Source: Gemmataceae bacterium (GTDB lineage: Bacteria > Planctomycetota > Planctomycetia > Gemmatales > Gemmataceae). From it: a DNA stretch of 64,000 nucleotides. The DNA lies in contig JAQGHQ010000478.1 of assembly GCA_028288765.1 (NCBI GenBank), positions 1-64,000 on the forward strand. The letters are read 5' to 3'. Numbering within the stretch: position 1 is the stretch's first letter; each line of letters starts with the position of its first letter. The notes beneath the pieces are model-generated. The model saw nothing but the letters and a program-made list of their open reading frames with translations. It ran no database searches and had not been told where the DNA came from. Below, piece after piece: positions 1-10,681 of this stretch. A program made the translations under genes and the position numbers.

Positions 1-122
1 TGTTGAAATCTTGGCGAGCGGGGGGCGTGAGCCCCCCGAGTGACCTCAACGTATCGGTTGGTCTCACGTTACTCGGGGGGCTCACGCCCCCCGCTCGCCC
101 CGAGAAATCGATCGATTCAACA
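1..122. repeat. Nested palindromic intergenic element
   Basis: Two perfect 29-bp inverted arms lie at 13-41 and 71-99, separated by 29 bp. Each arm is itself a hairpin, with a run of G, the tetranucleotide GTGA and a run of C. The outermost bases TGTTGAA (1-7) and TTCAACA (116-122) are also complementary, so the element may have its own termini. It has no coding capacity. It looks like a MITE or REP-type element; the window edge may cut it. Other palindromes of similar design but different sequence lie at 19457-19530 and 33496-33614. Confidence 0.8.
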
Positions 123-296
123 GAGTATCTGACTCTCGAACCGGCGGAGCGGCGGGCCGGCGTCGGTGAGCCGCCGGGTGAGGATCTCGTCGACCAGGTC
201 GGTCAGAACCCCGAGTCCCGTACCGCCCGCGAGCCACGGCCCGGGGTCCGGGTACCACCACGCAATCGGCGGCATCACCAGCCAGCAACACGTCAT
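117..296 (-). CDS. Possible small protein, unknown
   Basis: A 59-residue reading frame with GC-rich third positions, containing a short hydrophobic N-terminus and the sequence WWYPDPGPWLAGGTGLG. Its stop lies at the outer edge of the palindromic element. No ribosome binding site is obvious and no family is recognised. It could be a chance frame in GC-rich DNA or the remnant of a larger gene. The rest of 123-427 shows nothing recognisable except the upstream region of the VWA gene. Confidence 0.25.
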   Translation of the reverse strand: MTCCWLVMPPIAWWYPDPGPWLAGGTGLGVLTDLVDEILTRRLTDAGPPLRRFESQILC

Positions 297-427
297 GCGA
301 GCGGCCGACGGCGGGCGACATCGGCGGGGGTTCCAACGTAAAGAAGGCTGAATGGCGATTCTAATCACCCGGCCCTTGGGGTGCCCGGATAGAATGGGAG
401 CACAGCCCCCGCCTACCGAGGAACCCG

Positions 428-2137
428 ATGGACCCCCAGGAAGCGCAAACCCCGGGCGGGATTGTTCACACCTACCAGCGGTATGACCCGGTCAACTTCC
501 CGAGCCCCGCGGCCCCGCCGCCGGACCTGGTCTCCCCGCTCTTCGACCACCTGCTCGAGTTCGGCGATACCGACGAGTTCACCGAGGAGCAGTTGGCGAA
601 GGCGATCCGGCTCGACCCGTCCCAGATCGCCGGCCTCGGGCCGAGCCTCCAGGCCCTCCGGGAAATGCTCCTGGAGCGGAAGCGGAAGATCCTCGCCACT
701 TACGAAACCAAGGCCGCCCAGAAAGAAGCCTCCGGCGCATTCCGGAGTGCTTCGAAAAAGGTCACCCCGCCCGCCCGCCTCGCCGACGCGTACCGCCGGG
801 CCGTGAAGGAGGAACAACTCCACGACCTGGAGTCGCTGTACTTCCGCGTCGGGAACGACCGCGACCCGTTCGCCGTCGGGCTGGTGCTGGTCGTCGGGCT
901 ACTCGGCGAAAAATACCTGGTCGACGTCCTCGCCGGGAAGTACGAGTTCACCGGCCGCGAGCCGATGGACGTGCCGAAGGCGCTGGAGGTGAAAGAGGAA
1001 CTGGAAACGATCGACCGGCTGCTCAAGCAGATCGAGGAAGCCAAGAAGACGGCCCAGCTCGTCATCATCGACATGGAGGAGCTGGAGAAGTTCGCCGAGC
1101 CGGGGGACGTGGACCAGCTCCGGGCCCTCCAGCAGCAGGTCGAGGACTACATCCGGGAGCAGGCCGAGAAGCAGGGCCTTGAGGGCGACGGGACGGGCAA
1201 GTACCGGCTCACCCCCAAGGCGATGCGGCTCTTCCAGTCGAAGGTGCTGACGCGGATCTTCAGCCAGCTGCAGGCCTCGCGGACCGGGCGGCACCCGGAC
1301 GCGGTGGCCGGCGAGGGGGCGGTCGAGTCGCCGAAGACGAAGCCCTACGAGTTCGGCGACTCGGTCTCCCAGATGGACATCCCGGCGAGCATGGTGAACG
1401 CCCTGCTCCGGGCCGGGCCGGGGTTGCCGGTCCGGATGACGCCGGACGACATCCAGATCCACCGCACGAGGGTGACCCCGAAGGCGGCGACGTGTGTGCT
1501 GCTCGACATGAGCGGGTCGATGCGGTACGACGCCCAGTACGTGAACGTGAAGCGGATGGGGCTGGCGCTCGACGGGCTGATCCGGTCCGAGTACCCCGGC
1601 GACTTCCTCCAGTTCGTCGAGATGTACACCTTCGCCAAACCGCGGCACGTGTCGGAAGTCCCGCACCTCATGCCGAAGCCGGTGACCATCCACCAGTCGG
1701 TGGTGCGGCTGAAGGTGGACATGAGCAACCCCGACCGGAGCGAGTTCACGGTCCCCTCGCACTTCACGAACATCCAGCACTCACTCCAGACCGCCCGCCG
1801 GTTCATGGCGACCCAGGCCACTCCGAACAAACAGGTGGTGCTGATTACCGACGGCCTTCCGACCGCCCACTTCGAGGGGGGCAACCTGTTTTTGCTCTAC
1901 CCGCCGGACCCGCGGACGGAAGAGGCGACCATGCGGGAGGCGATGCTGTGCGCCCGCGAGGGAATCACGATCAACATCTTCCTCCTCCAGGTGTGGAGTC
2001 AGTCGCGGGAGGACTTGCAGTTCGCCTACCGGATGGCCGAGACGACCAAGGGGCGGGTGGTCTTCACCGCCGGCCGGGACCTCGACCGGTACGTGATCTG
2101 GGACTACATCCAGCGGCGGAAGCAGATCGTGTCGTGA
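428..2137 (+). CDS. VWA domain protein (CoxE-like)
   Basis: A cytoplasmic protein of 569 residues without a signal peptide. The N-terminal 330 residues are charged and largely helical, with coiled-coil-like stretches around residues 190-260. The C-terminal part is a von Willebrand factor A domain with an intact metal-ion-dependent adhesion site: D-M-S-G-S at residues 360-364 and T474-D475. Such proteins usually partner MoxR-like AAA ATPases in metal insertion or complex assembly; the partner is not adjacent here, although a MoxR gene lies about 10 kb away. The ATG is preceded by GAGGA at a good distance. The substrate cannot be inferred. The domain assignment is firm and the role is not. Confidence 0.85.
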   Translation: MDPQEAQTPGGIVHTYQRYDPVNFPSPAAPPPDLVSPLFDHLLEFGDTDEFTEEQLAKAIRLDPSQIAGLGPSLQALREMLLERKRKILATYETKAAQKEASGAFRSASKKVTPPARLADAYRRAVKEEQLHDLESLYFRVGNDRDPFAVGLVLVVGLLGEKYLVDVLAGKYEFTGREPMDVPKALEVKEELETIDRLLKQIEEAKKTAQLVIIDMEELEKFAEPGDVDQLRALQQQVEDYIREQAEKQGLEGDGTGKYRLTPKAMRLFQSKVLTRIFSQLQASRTGRHPDAVAGEGAVESPKTKPYEFGDSVSQMDIPASMVNALLRAGPGLPVRMTPDDIQIHRTRVTPKAATCVLLDMSGSMRYDAQYVNVKRMGLALDGLIRSEYPGDFLQFVEMYTFAKPRHVSEVPHLMPKPVTIHQSVVRLKVDMSNPDRSEFTVPSHFTNIQHSLQTARRFMATQATPNKQVVLITDGLPTAHFEGGNLFLLYPPDPRTEEATMREAMLCAREGITINIFLLQVWSQSREDLQFAYRMAETTKGRVVFTAGRDLDRYVIWDYIQRRKQIVS

Positions 2138-2281
2138 TCGGAGGCGGTTCGGCGTGTATGCGTTCTCGGGCCGAGGGTGACAGCCGTTGAGATGCGAACA
2201 GGGCGCGGCGGCATTTGAGCTGAGCTAGCCGCCATAGCCTAGAGCCAAACCCTGGAGGCGTGTCGGACCGACGCGCGCCCA

Positions 2282-3043
2282 CTAATTCGTCGGCTGGGCT
2301 TCGAGTTTGAGCACGGCCACGTCCCGGCGCGGTGGGGCGCCGAACATCCGCCGGTACTCCCGGTTGAACTGGAATGGGCTCTCGTACCCGACCCGAAACG
2401 CGGCCTCGGCCGCGTCGAGCCCCTCCCCCAGCATCAGCCCCCGGGCCTCTTGGAGCCGCAGCCGCTTCTGGTACTGCAGCGGACTCATCGCCGTCACGCA
2501 CTTGAGGTGGTGGTGGAACGCCGACGGGCTCATCCGTACGTGCCGCGCGAGCGACTCGACCCGGAGCGGTTCCGCGAAGTGGTCCTTCAGCCGCCGGACC
2601 GGCCGCACTACCCGTTGGGCCGGGGCGCCGGCCGAGGCAATCTGGCGGAGCCGCGCCCCTTGTGATCCCGTGAGGACGCGGTAGGTGATCTCGCGGAGTA
2701 CGAGCGGCGAGAGCGGCCCGATGTCCTGCGGGGAGTCGAGTAGGGCCACGAGGCGGCCGACGGCGTCGAGGAGCGGCGGCTCCACGGGCTCACGCCGAGC
2801 CCCGCGCGGGCCGGGCGGCGGGGCGGTCGTGCCGTCGGCCAGGAGTTCGCCGACAACCGCCGGGTCGAGCGAGATGCGGACCATGAGGCACGGGCGGCCC
2901 GGCGACGCCTCGACCACCCGGGCGGCGACCGGGAGGTCGACCGAGACGAGGAGCGAGTGGGCGTGGTCGTAGCGGTGCGCCTCGCCCGCGAGGAGCACCT
3001 CCTTCGAGCCTTGGGCGACGACGCACAGGGACGGCTCGTACAC
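2282..3043 (-). CDS. AraC family transcriptional regulator
   Basis: The N-terminal half matches the AraC_N cupin sensor found in regulators of this type ([13 protein letters not shown] at its start); the last 100 residues carry two helix-turn-helix motifs ending in FGAPPRRD. It faces the cupin/aldo-keto reductase pair and probably controls it, a common arrangement. The coordinates use the first GTG, but family-like sequence continues upstream in frame for about 45 codons ([16 protein letters not shown]...[18 protein letters not shown]) up to a stop near 3179, with no ATG, GTG or TTG there. Either a rare start such as CTG near 3158 is used or the 5' end is damaged. The identity is secure; the start is not. 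Confidence 0.85.
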   Translation of the reverse strand: MYEPSLCVVAQGSKEVLLAGEAHRYDHAHSLLVSVDLPVAARVVEASPGRPCLMVRISLDPAVVGELLADGTTAPPPGPRGARREPVEPPLLDAVGRLVALLDSPQDIGPLSPLVLREITYRVLTGSQGARLRQIASAGAPAQRVVRPVRRLKDHFAEPLRVESLARHVRMSPSAFHHHLKCVTAMSPLQYQKRLRLQEARGLMLGEGLDAAEAAFRVGYESPFQFNREYRRMFGAPPRRDVAVLKLEAQPTN

Positions 3044-3180
3044 GACGGCGGCGAGGTCCGAGGGTGCCGAGGACCGGTACAGCCTGAGTGCGGATACCGC
3101 CGTGTCGTACGCGCCGTCCGCGACCGTCTGCCGCTCGACCGCGGACGCGAGTTTTTCCAGATCTTTCGTTTGTACGTCTT

Positions 3181-3511
3181 ATCTTCCCCCTCCGGTCGGC
3201 CCGATTGGCCTCTCACCAGTGTACCCGCCGTGGGCGCCCACGGTATTGAGCGTTCCCAGAGGTCATGGAGGATTAGGCAAGAGTCCGGGATGATCGGGAT
3301 ACCGGCCCATCGGGGACTTGCACTACTATCCCTTCGTCGGGCGGCAGTGGTCGACGACGCGGCCAAGCGGCGGCTGATCCTGGCGTTCATCATCGCAGGG
3401 TGGTCCCTGGCTCCTGTTTTGCACTCAAGGAAAAGCGTTCACGGTCGGCGAAAGCACCGAGTGCGGCCGGCTCTTGGAGTTGCAAGGGGTCAAAGTGAAG
3501 GAGTCCAGAGA
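3181..3511. other. Intergenic region between divergent genes
   Basis: About 330 bp between the 5' end of the AraC gene and the cupin gene. It should hold the promoters for both directions. I see no convincing -35/-10 pair, repeat or RNA structure. Open frames crossing it have no recognisable product. Confidence 0.5.
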
Positions 3512-5160
<1,649 letters not shown>

Positions 5161-5184
5161 GGGCTCCTGCCCGGGCCTGTCCCG

Positions 5185-6537
5185 TCAGGCACCCGCTTCC
5201 TTCAGCCGTTCCCCTTCCGCCTTTAGCTCGTCCTTTCCCTCGAACTCATCCCCCTCCATGACCGTCTCGTCGATGAATACCGCCCGGGTCTTCGGGGCGT
5301 GATCCGGACCGAGGACGTCGAGCACGGTCGGGTTCGTCTGCGGGTGCCGTGGGGGGAAGAAATACCCCTCCACCACCACCGCCTGCTCGCGGTACTCCGG
5401 GTACTCCAGCAGAGCGGCGTGCAGGTGTTTCAGCCGGTAATGAGGGACGGTGGCGTAGAGGTGGTGCGGGAGGTGATAATCCTGGCCCATCGGGAACACG
5501 GCGAACCGGATGAACCGGCCGACGAGGAACGTCCGCGTGTTCGTCAGCCAGCCCCGGCCGCCGTTCCCGTGCTGGACGATCTGTCGGAGGATCATGAAGA
5601 ACGCGAACGAGGTGAACAACGGGAGGAGCCACAGAACCACGTAGTAGCCCACGGCGGGAGCCCCGGTGAGCCTCGTGACCACCGCGAGCGCGGTGAACAC
5701 GGCGGTGATATACCCCACCCGCAGGATGGAGGTGTACCGGGCGTGGATCACCGGGTGCAGCCGGCTCTGGTGGTATCTGTCGTTGGGCAGGCGGAGGAAG
5801 ATGATGCTCACGCCCAGCCACATGCCGATCGGAACCAGGGCGAGCGCCCACACGTCCGCGAGGTAGAACAGGGCGGTCAGCGTCGCGACGAGCCCGAGCA
5901 GGTAGATCACGCCCACCCGCACGGCCCCCTTCGACGGCTTTTTCCCCTTGATCATGTACGGGTTCTTGTCCGTCCCGGTCGCGTTGTACTGCGCCCGGAC
6001 GCGCATGAACCGGATCAGCCGGGGGAACCAGAGCTGCCGCAGGAAGGCCCGCACCACGCCTCGTCTGGGGACCGGGAAGTTGAGCCAGTGGCCGCTGGTC
6101 TGGAGCTGGGACACGTCCGGATCGCGGTCCGGGTCGTTCACGAACTGGTGGTGGGCCAGGTGCTGGAGGCGGTAGTGGTAGATACTGCTGAACAGCGGGA
6201 ACATCGTCAGGAGGTCGGCGGCGAGGTCGTTCAGGTATCGCCCGCGGAACAGGATGTGGTGCGAGCCCTCGTGGGCGAGCCCGCTCAACTCGTGTTGCCC
6301 CGCGCCGACGAGGACGATCGCGACAATCGCTACCGGCACATTCAGCCACCACCCCAGCCCGAGGTCTTCGCGGGCCTCGAAGAACCACACCGCCCCACCG
6401 ACGACGGCCGCGAGGTAGAGGTAGATGCCGAAGAGATAAAACCAGTTCGTGACGTTATCGGTCCGGCGGAGGTCTTGCAACCGGGCCTTGAGGGCCGGGT
6501 CGGAGAGCGATTTGGGCGGGGCTTCGGCGGTGGCCAT
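5185..6537 (-). CDS. Membrane fatty acid desaturase
   Basis: A 450-residue integral membrane di-iron enzyme that introduces double bonds into acyl chains. All three histidine boxes are present: H89-E-G-S-H-H (with an earlier H in GQHELSG), H126-L-A-H-H and H355-L-P-H-H. At least four hydrophobic segments surround them, near residues 32-52, 65-80, 205-250 and 275-305. The C-terminal 60 residues are soluble and charged. It converges with the decayed reductase fragment. The regiospecificity cannot be read from the sequence. Confidence 0.92.
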   Translation of the reverse strand: MATAEAPPKSLSDPALKARLQDLRRTDNVTNWFYLFGIYLYLAAVVGGAVWFFEAREDLGLGWWLNVPVAIVAIVLVGAGQHELSGLAHEGSHHILFRGRYLNDLAADLLTMFPLFSSIYHYRLQHLAHHQFVNDPDRDPDVSQLQTSGHWLNFPVPRRGVVRAFLRQLWFPRLIRFMRVRAQYNATGTDKNPYMIKGKKPSKGAVRVGVIYLLGLVATLTALFYLADVWALALVPIGMWLGVSIIFLRLPNDRYHQSRLHPVIHARYTSILRVGYITAVFTALAVVTRLTGAPAVGYYVVLWLLPLFTSFAFFMILRQIVQHGNGGRGWLTNTRTFLVGRFIRFAVFPMGQDYHLPHHLYATVPHYRLKHLHAALLEYPEYREQAVVVEGYFFPPRHPQTNPTVLDVLGPDHAPKTRAVFIDETVMEGDEFEGKDELKAEGERLKEAGA

Positions 6538-6625
6538 GTGGCGCGCGTCGGTTAGAGGACGGTGGGCTCTTCGCGCCGTCCGGGCGCTTTTATAGAAGCA
6601 GTGGCGTGACGACCACGCCGGGAAG

Positions 6626-7444
6626 TCATCCCCCCGACGCGGCCTGGGCGGCGTAGAGTTTCTTCACTTTGCGCGCGATCAGCCAGTTCGTCAACCGGGG
6701 GAAGAACCGGTTGAACCGGAGCAGTCGACGGGCCTCGCTCCCGAGAACGGTTTCCGTCCGGTTGGCGCGGATGGCCCCAACAATCCCGGCCGCCACGTCC
6801 GCGGGCGTCATCCCCTTGTCGAACCGCAGGTCGGCCTTCCCCTCGACCCGCAGCCAGTTCTGTTGGAACCCGCTATCGGTCATCCCCGGGACGATGGTCA
6901 GGACGTCGACGTCGAACCGGGCGAACTCCGCCCGCCACGCCTCGGACATGCCGACCAGGGCGAACTTGCTCGCCGAGTACTCCGGCCACGCCGGCATTCC
7001 CTTCCGCCCGCACATCGAGGTGACATTCACCACGCACGGGTCGACCCCGGTTGTGAGGTGCGGCAGGGCGAGCCGCGTCAATTCCACCGGCCCGAAGAAG
7101 TTCACCTCCATTACCCGGCGAACGATGTCCTCCGTCGAGGTGGCGAAGTGTCCCCAGCTCCCGACCCCGGCGTTGTTGAGGAGAATGTCGAGCCCGCCGA
7201 ACGCGGCCACGGCGGCGTCGACGAGCCGTCGGCGGTCGTCGGGAACGGTGACGTCGGCGGGGGCCACGATCACGTCGCCGCCAGCCTGGCGGAGCTTCCC
7301 GGCGAGGTCGTCGAGGGCGTCCGGTTTTCGGGCCGCCAGAACCACCCGTGCTCCGGCCTTCACCAGTGCGTCCGCGGTCGCGCGACCGATCCCGCCGGTC
7401 GCCCCGGTCAGGATGACTCGTTTCCCGGCCAGTTCCCGCGCCAT
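6626..7444 (-). CDS. SDR family oxidoreductase
   Basis: A 272-residue classical short-chain dehydrogenase. The cofactor motif T13-G-A-T-G-G-I-G20 is followed by ARK, which suggests NADP(H) preference. NNAG, a serine in NVTSMCG and the catalytic Y-S-A-S-K are all present. The C-terminal extension (RFNRFFPRLTNWLIARKVKKLY) is amphipathic and may associate with membranes, as in lipid-active SDRs. The ATG one codon after a GTG is preceded by a G-rich Shine-Dalgarno sequence. It lies 88 bp upstream of the desaturase on the same strand, so a joint role in lipid metabolism is possible but unproven. Confidence 0.92.
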   Translation of the reverse strand: MARELAGKRVILTGATGGIGRATADALVKAGARVVLAARKPDALDDLAGKLRQAGGDVIVAPADVTVPDDRRRLVDAAVAAFGGLDILLNNAGVGSWGHFATSTEDIVRRVMEVNFFGPVELTRLALPHLTTGVDPCVVNVTSMCGRKGMPAWPEYSASKFALVGMSEAWRAEFARFDVDVLTIVPGMTDSGFQQNWLRVEGKADLRFDKGMTPADVAAGIVGAIRANRTETVLGSEARRLLRFNRFFPRLTNWLIARKVKKLYAAQAASGG

Positions 7445-7666
7445 CACGACCCCCCGTCAGGTTTTCTCCAGTTTACCCGCCCGGCGCGAGGAAATGTCAG
7501 GTGTTGGCGCGGCCGCGGCGCGTTCGGGAGCCCCTGTGCCGCCACAGCTTGCGCAGGCCGCATAACCGGATACGAACTTGGCCTTCCATTCCCCTGTAGC
7601 CCCGGGGTACGATTTCCCACTCCCTCGGATCGACCGCGGGCGCGTCCGACCGGCCGCGCTCCCGGA

Positions 7667-8983
7667 ATGACACCACGGACGGTGGCCGCGATGCGGTGGC
7701 TCCTGATCGGCTACATGTTCCTGTTCATCGACCGCCCGTTCGAGGTCTGGTCGTGGCTGGGGGACTTGCACGTCGAGCGGGTGTACATGCTCTTCACCCT
7801 CGCTTTCTGGGCCGTTTACCCCGGCAAGCGGTGGCTCCCGAACCCCCAGCACGCCGCGTACGCCGCGTTCGCCCTGGCCGTCGTCACCTGCTGGGGGATC
7901 AGCCCGTGGGCCGCCCAGGGGCAGAACGTCGTCGAGGACTGGTTCAAGGTCGTCGTTTTTTACTTCCTCCTGGTCACCACCGTTCACGACGAGGAGGGGC
8001 TGAAACACGTCGCGGTCGGCTTCCTCGTCGTCATGGGCCTGTACCTCTCGCACTCGTTCCGCGAATACCTCGGCGGGCGGCACACGTTCCGGATGGGGAT
8101 CGCCCGGATGATCGGCGTGGACACCACCCTGGGCGACCCCAACAGTTTCGGGGCCAGCATCGTGTTCGCCCTACCCCTGGTGGCCGCGTTCTGGCGCGCC
8201 GGGGTGTGGGGGAGGCGCGGGAGGGTGCTGCTCGTCGGGTACGTCGGGCTGTCCAGTCTGTGTATCCTCCTCACCGGGTCGCGGTCGTCGTTACTCGGCC
8301 TCCTCCTCTGGTGCCTGATCGTGGTGTGGGGGACGAAGTACCGGGTGAAAGCGATCGCCGGGTTCGTGATCGTGGCCCCGCTCTCGTTCGTCGCCTTGCC
8401 GGAATCGCTGCAAACGCGGTTCGAGACGATCATCAACCCCGAGGCCGGGCCGAAGAACGCGCAGGAGTCCGGGGAGGGGCGAATCCAGGGTTGGTACACG
8501 GGTCTTGAGCTGTGGCAGTCGAGCCCGCTCACCGGGATCGGGCCGGGGGCGTGGCGGCCGGCCACCCGCCAGCCGATCGAGTCGCACATGCTTTACGGCC
8601 AACTCCTCGGCGAGACCGGCACGCTCGGGGCGATGTCGTTCGTCGCCATCCTGGCGTGCTTCTGGGCGAACCTGAGCGCGGTGCGGGCCACCCGCAGATT
8701 GTTCCCGGAACACGAGAACGACCTCGTGTTCGGGCTGCCGTCGGCGATCGGGGTGGCAGTCTTTCTGTTACTGTTCATGGGTCTCTTCGGGCACAACCTC
8801 TTCCGCTTTACCTGGCTCTGGTACGGCGGGTTCTTGATCATCGCCCGCTACTGCGTGGCCCGCCGGGTCGCCGAGTGGGAACCCGAACCGGAACCCGCCG
8901 AACCGGAACCCGCCGAGGCGGAACCGCCCGCCACGGACGACGATCAAGTCCCCGGCGGGTGGATTCTCCATTCGCCGCACTGA
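7667..8983 (+). CDS. O-antigen ligase family membrane protein
   Basis: A 438-residue polytopic protein with about eleven hydrophobic segments and the Wzy_C signature TGSRSSLLGLLLW around residues 205-217, followed by the large periplasmic loop typical of O-antigen ligases and polymerases. It would act at the inner membrane in joining or polymerising surface glycans. The tail is a low-complexity Glu-Pro-Ala run (EPEPAEPEPAEAEPP) before the stop. No other polysaccharide genes are nearby. The ATG at 7667 is chosen over a longer open frame that is antisense to the SDR gene; the ATG at 7691 is an alternative. Confidence 0.82.
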   Translation: MTPRTVAAMRWLLIGYMFLFIDRPFEVWSWLGDLHVERVYMLFTLAFWAVYPGKRWLPNPQHAAYAAFALAVVTCWGISPWAAQGQNVVEDWFKVVVFYFLLVTTVHDEEGLKHVAVGFLVVMGLYLSHSFREYLGGRHTFRMGIARMIGVDTTLGDPNSFGASIVFALPLVAAFWRAGVWGRRGRVLLVGYVGLSSLCILLTGSRSSLLGLLLWCLIVVWGTKYRVKAIAGFVIVAPLSFVALPESLQTRFETIINPEAGPKNAQESGEGRIQGWYTGLELWQSSPLTGIGPGAWRPATRQPIESHMLYGQLLGETGTLGAMSFVAILACFWANLSAVRATRRLFPEHENDLVFGLPSAIGVAVFLLLFMGLFGHNLFRFTWLWYGGFLIIARYCVARRVAEWEPEPEPAEPEPAEAEPPATDDDQVPGGWILHSPH

Positions 8984-9181
8984 CACCCGGACAAGCGCAG
9001 CTGGTCCCATTCCAATGGGCAGGTGCCGCGAGCCGAGCGGTACCGACCAGGAACCGACCGCCCGCGGAGCGAACGGGCCGTCACGAAAGACACCGCCGGT
9101 CCGTTCGGTCGCTTGCCTCGGACACTCAGTTCGGTCACAATAAAGCCACCTTCAAGGCCGCCCTTGTCCGGAGGCGAACCA

Positions 9182-10681
9182 GTGCCTGTCCGCCGCCGAT
9201 TGTTTCTGTCCGTGGGGTTTATCGGTGCTTCGCTGCTCCTTGCAGGGATCGGGTCAGCCCGGGCTCAGTTCCCGGGCCCGGGGCCGATGTCTCCGGGCAG
9301 ACACACACACTTGCCCGGGTCTCTCACGTCGGATCAGATCAAGCGGGCTCTGGAGCCATTCGCCCTCCCACCCGGTCTCACCCCGGAAGTCGCCGACGCC
9401 CTTCGCGAAAAACTTCAGAGAGAGCAAGGGATCGACCCTAAACTAGCGGACGCCGCGATCCAGAAGTTGCTCTCCGACCCGGCCTTCCGAAAACAGATGG
9501 AGGAGGCGGCGAGGAAGTCGAAAGGCGCCATCGGAAAGCAGCCGACCCTCGAGGAGATCGAGCGGCTCCGTAAATCCCTCCCCGACTTCCTGAAGAACCT
9601 GCCGGGGAAACAGCCGAAGATCGGTGAGCCGCCGTTCCCACCCCCGCAGGGTCCGGGTGGTCCGCCAAGGACCGGCGACCCGAGAGGCGGGCCGATCCCC
9701 CGGGACGGTCCGAGGCCGCCGGACGGTCCGCCGCCCATGCCCCCACCGATGAGGAACGGCGATCCCCCCGCCAACCCGGAGGAGATGCCCAGGCCCGACG
9801 GGCCGGAGCTACCCCAGCCTGCGTTCCCCCCGGCTGGTCCGGAGGGCGCGTCCCCGTTCGACCCGAACGAGACCCCGCGGGAACGGGCCATGCGGACGTT
9901 CGCGTCCATGTGGGAGCGGAACGTCGGCCCGCTCGACGAGACCCCGGCGGTGAAGCGGGCCCTGTTCGACCTCGCCGCGGGGACCGAGGACTTCAAAGAC
10001 GCCGAGGGAAACAGCATCCTGGAAGGGCTCGCGAAGGAGTCGGGCGACGCGGTCTCGTTCGCCGACTTCGTCGACAAATCCGCCCTCGGCGACAGCTGGT
10101 CGATGCCGAAGTTCGATCTCCCGTCGTTCAGCTGGAGCCGGTCGAACCCCGACATCGGCCGCGACCGGCGCGGCCCGGACTCGAGTTCGGGCGACAGCTG
10201 GTGGAACCGCCGGAGTTCGTCGTCGCGATCCGCGGGGTCGTCCGGCGGGGGCGGGTTCGGCTTGCCCGGACTGGAAGGGTCGTGGCTGCCCGTCATCTTA
10301 CTCGCGGTGATCCTGCTCGGGGCACTTGTTCTGTGGCGCTTCTGGTATCTGAAGGACCCACGCTCCGCCACCCCTTACGACCTTGCCGGGCTCGGCCCGT
10401 GGCCGATCGACCCGCACCGAATCGCCACCCGCCGGCACGTGGTTCTGGCCTTCGAGTACCTGAGTGTGCTCATCTGCGGCCCGGCGGCGAAGACGTGGAC
10501 CCATACCACGATCGCGACGGCCCTGGCCGATCTCGCCGCCACCCATGTTGAGACGGCAAGCATGCTGGCCCGCCTTTACGAACTCGCCCGGTACACCCCG
10601 GCCGACGAACCGCTCTCCACGGCCGAACTGGCGGAGGCCCGTCGACTGATCTGCCGCCTCGCCGGGCTGGAGAGCGAATGA
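9182..10681 (+). CDS. DUF4129 domain protein, MoxR cluster
   Basis: A 499-residue secreted or membrane protein. It starts at a GTG seven bases after GGAGG and has a signal peptide (RRRLFLSVGFIGASLLLAGIG). Residues 150-240 are extremely rich in Pro and Gly. One transmembrane helix (WLPVILLAVILLGALVLWRFWY) precedes a C-terminal DUF4129-type domain of about 110 residues. DUF4129 proteins are standard members of MoxR/DUF58 clusters, thought to help assemble or monitor envelope complexes. Its stop overlaps the next start by 4 bp (ATGA). The long Pro-rich linker is probably a periplasmic spacer. Confidence 0.78.
   Translation: MPVRRRLFLSVGFIGASLLLAGIGSARAQFPGPGPMSPGRHTHLPGSLTSDQIKRALEPFALPPGLTPEVADALREKLQREQGIDPKLADAAIQKLLSDPAFRKQMEEAARKSKGAIGKQPTLEEIERLRKSLPDFLKNLPGKQPKIGEPPFPPPQGPGGPPRTGDPRGGPIPRDGPRPPDGPPPMPPPMRNGDPPANPEEMPRPDGPELPQPAFPPAGPEGASPFDPNETPRERAMRTFASMWERNVGPLDETPAVKRALFDLAAGTEDFKDAEGNSILEGLAKESGDAVSFADFVDKSALGDSWSMPKFDLPSFSWSRSNPDIGRDRRGPDSSSGDSWWNRRSSSSRSAGSSGGGGFGLPGLEGSWLPVILLAVILLGALVLWRFWYLKDPRSATPYDLAGLGPWPIDPHRIATRRHVVLAFEYLSVLICGPAAKTWTHTTIATALADLAATHVETASMLARLYELARYTPADEPLSTAELAEARRLICRLAGLESE

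Noticed and set aside
5246-6555. Long open frames on both strands overlapping the desaturase gene
   Set aside because: They are frame-shadows of the GC-rich desaturase gene: their composition is dominated by Arg, Pro, Gly and His and they show no domain. The desaturase frame has all histidine boxes.
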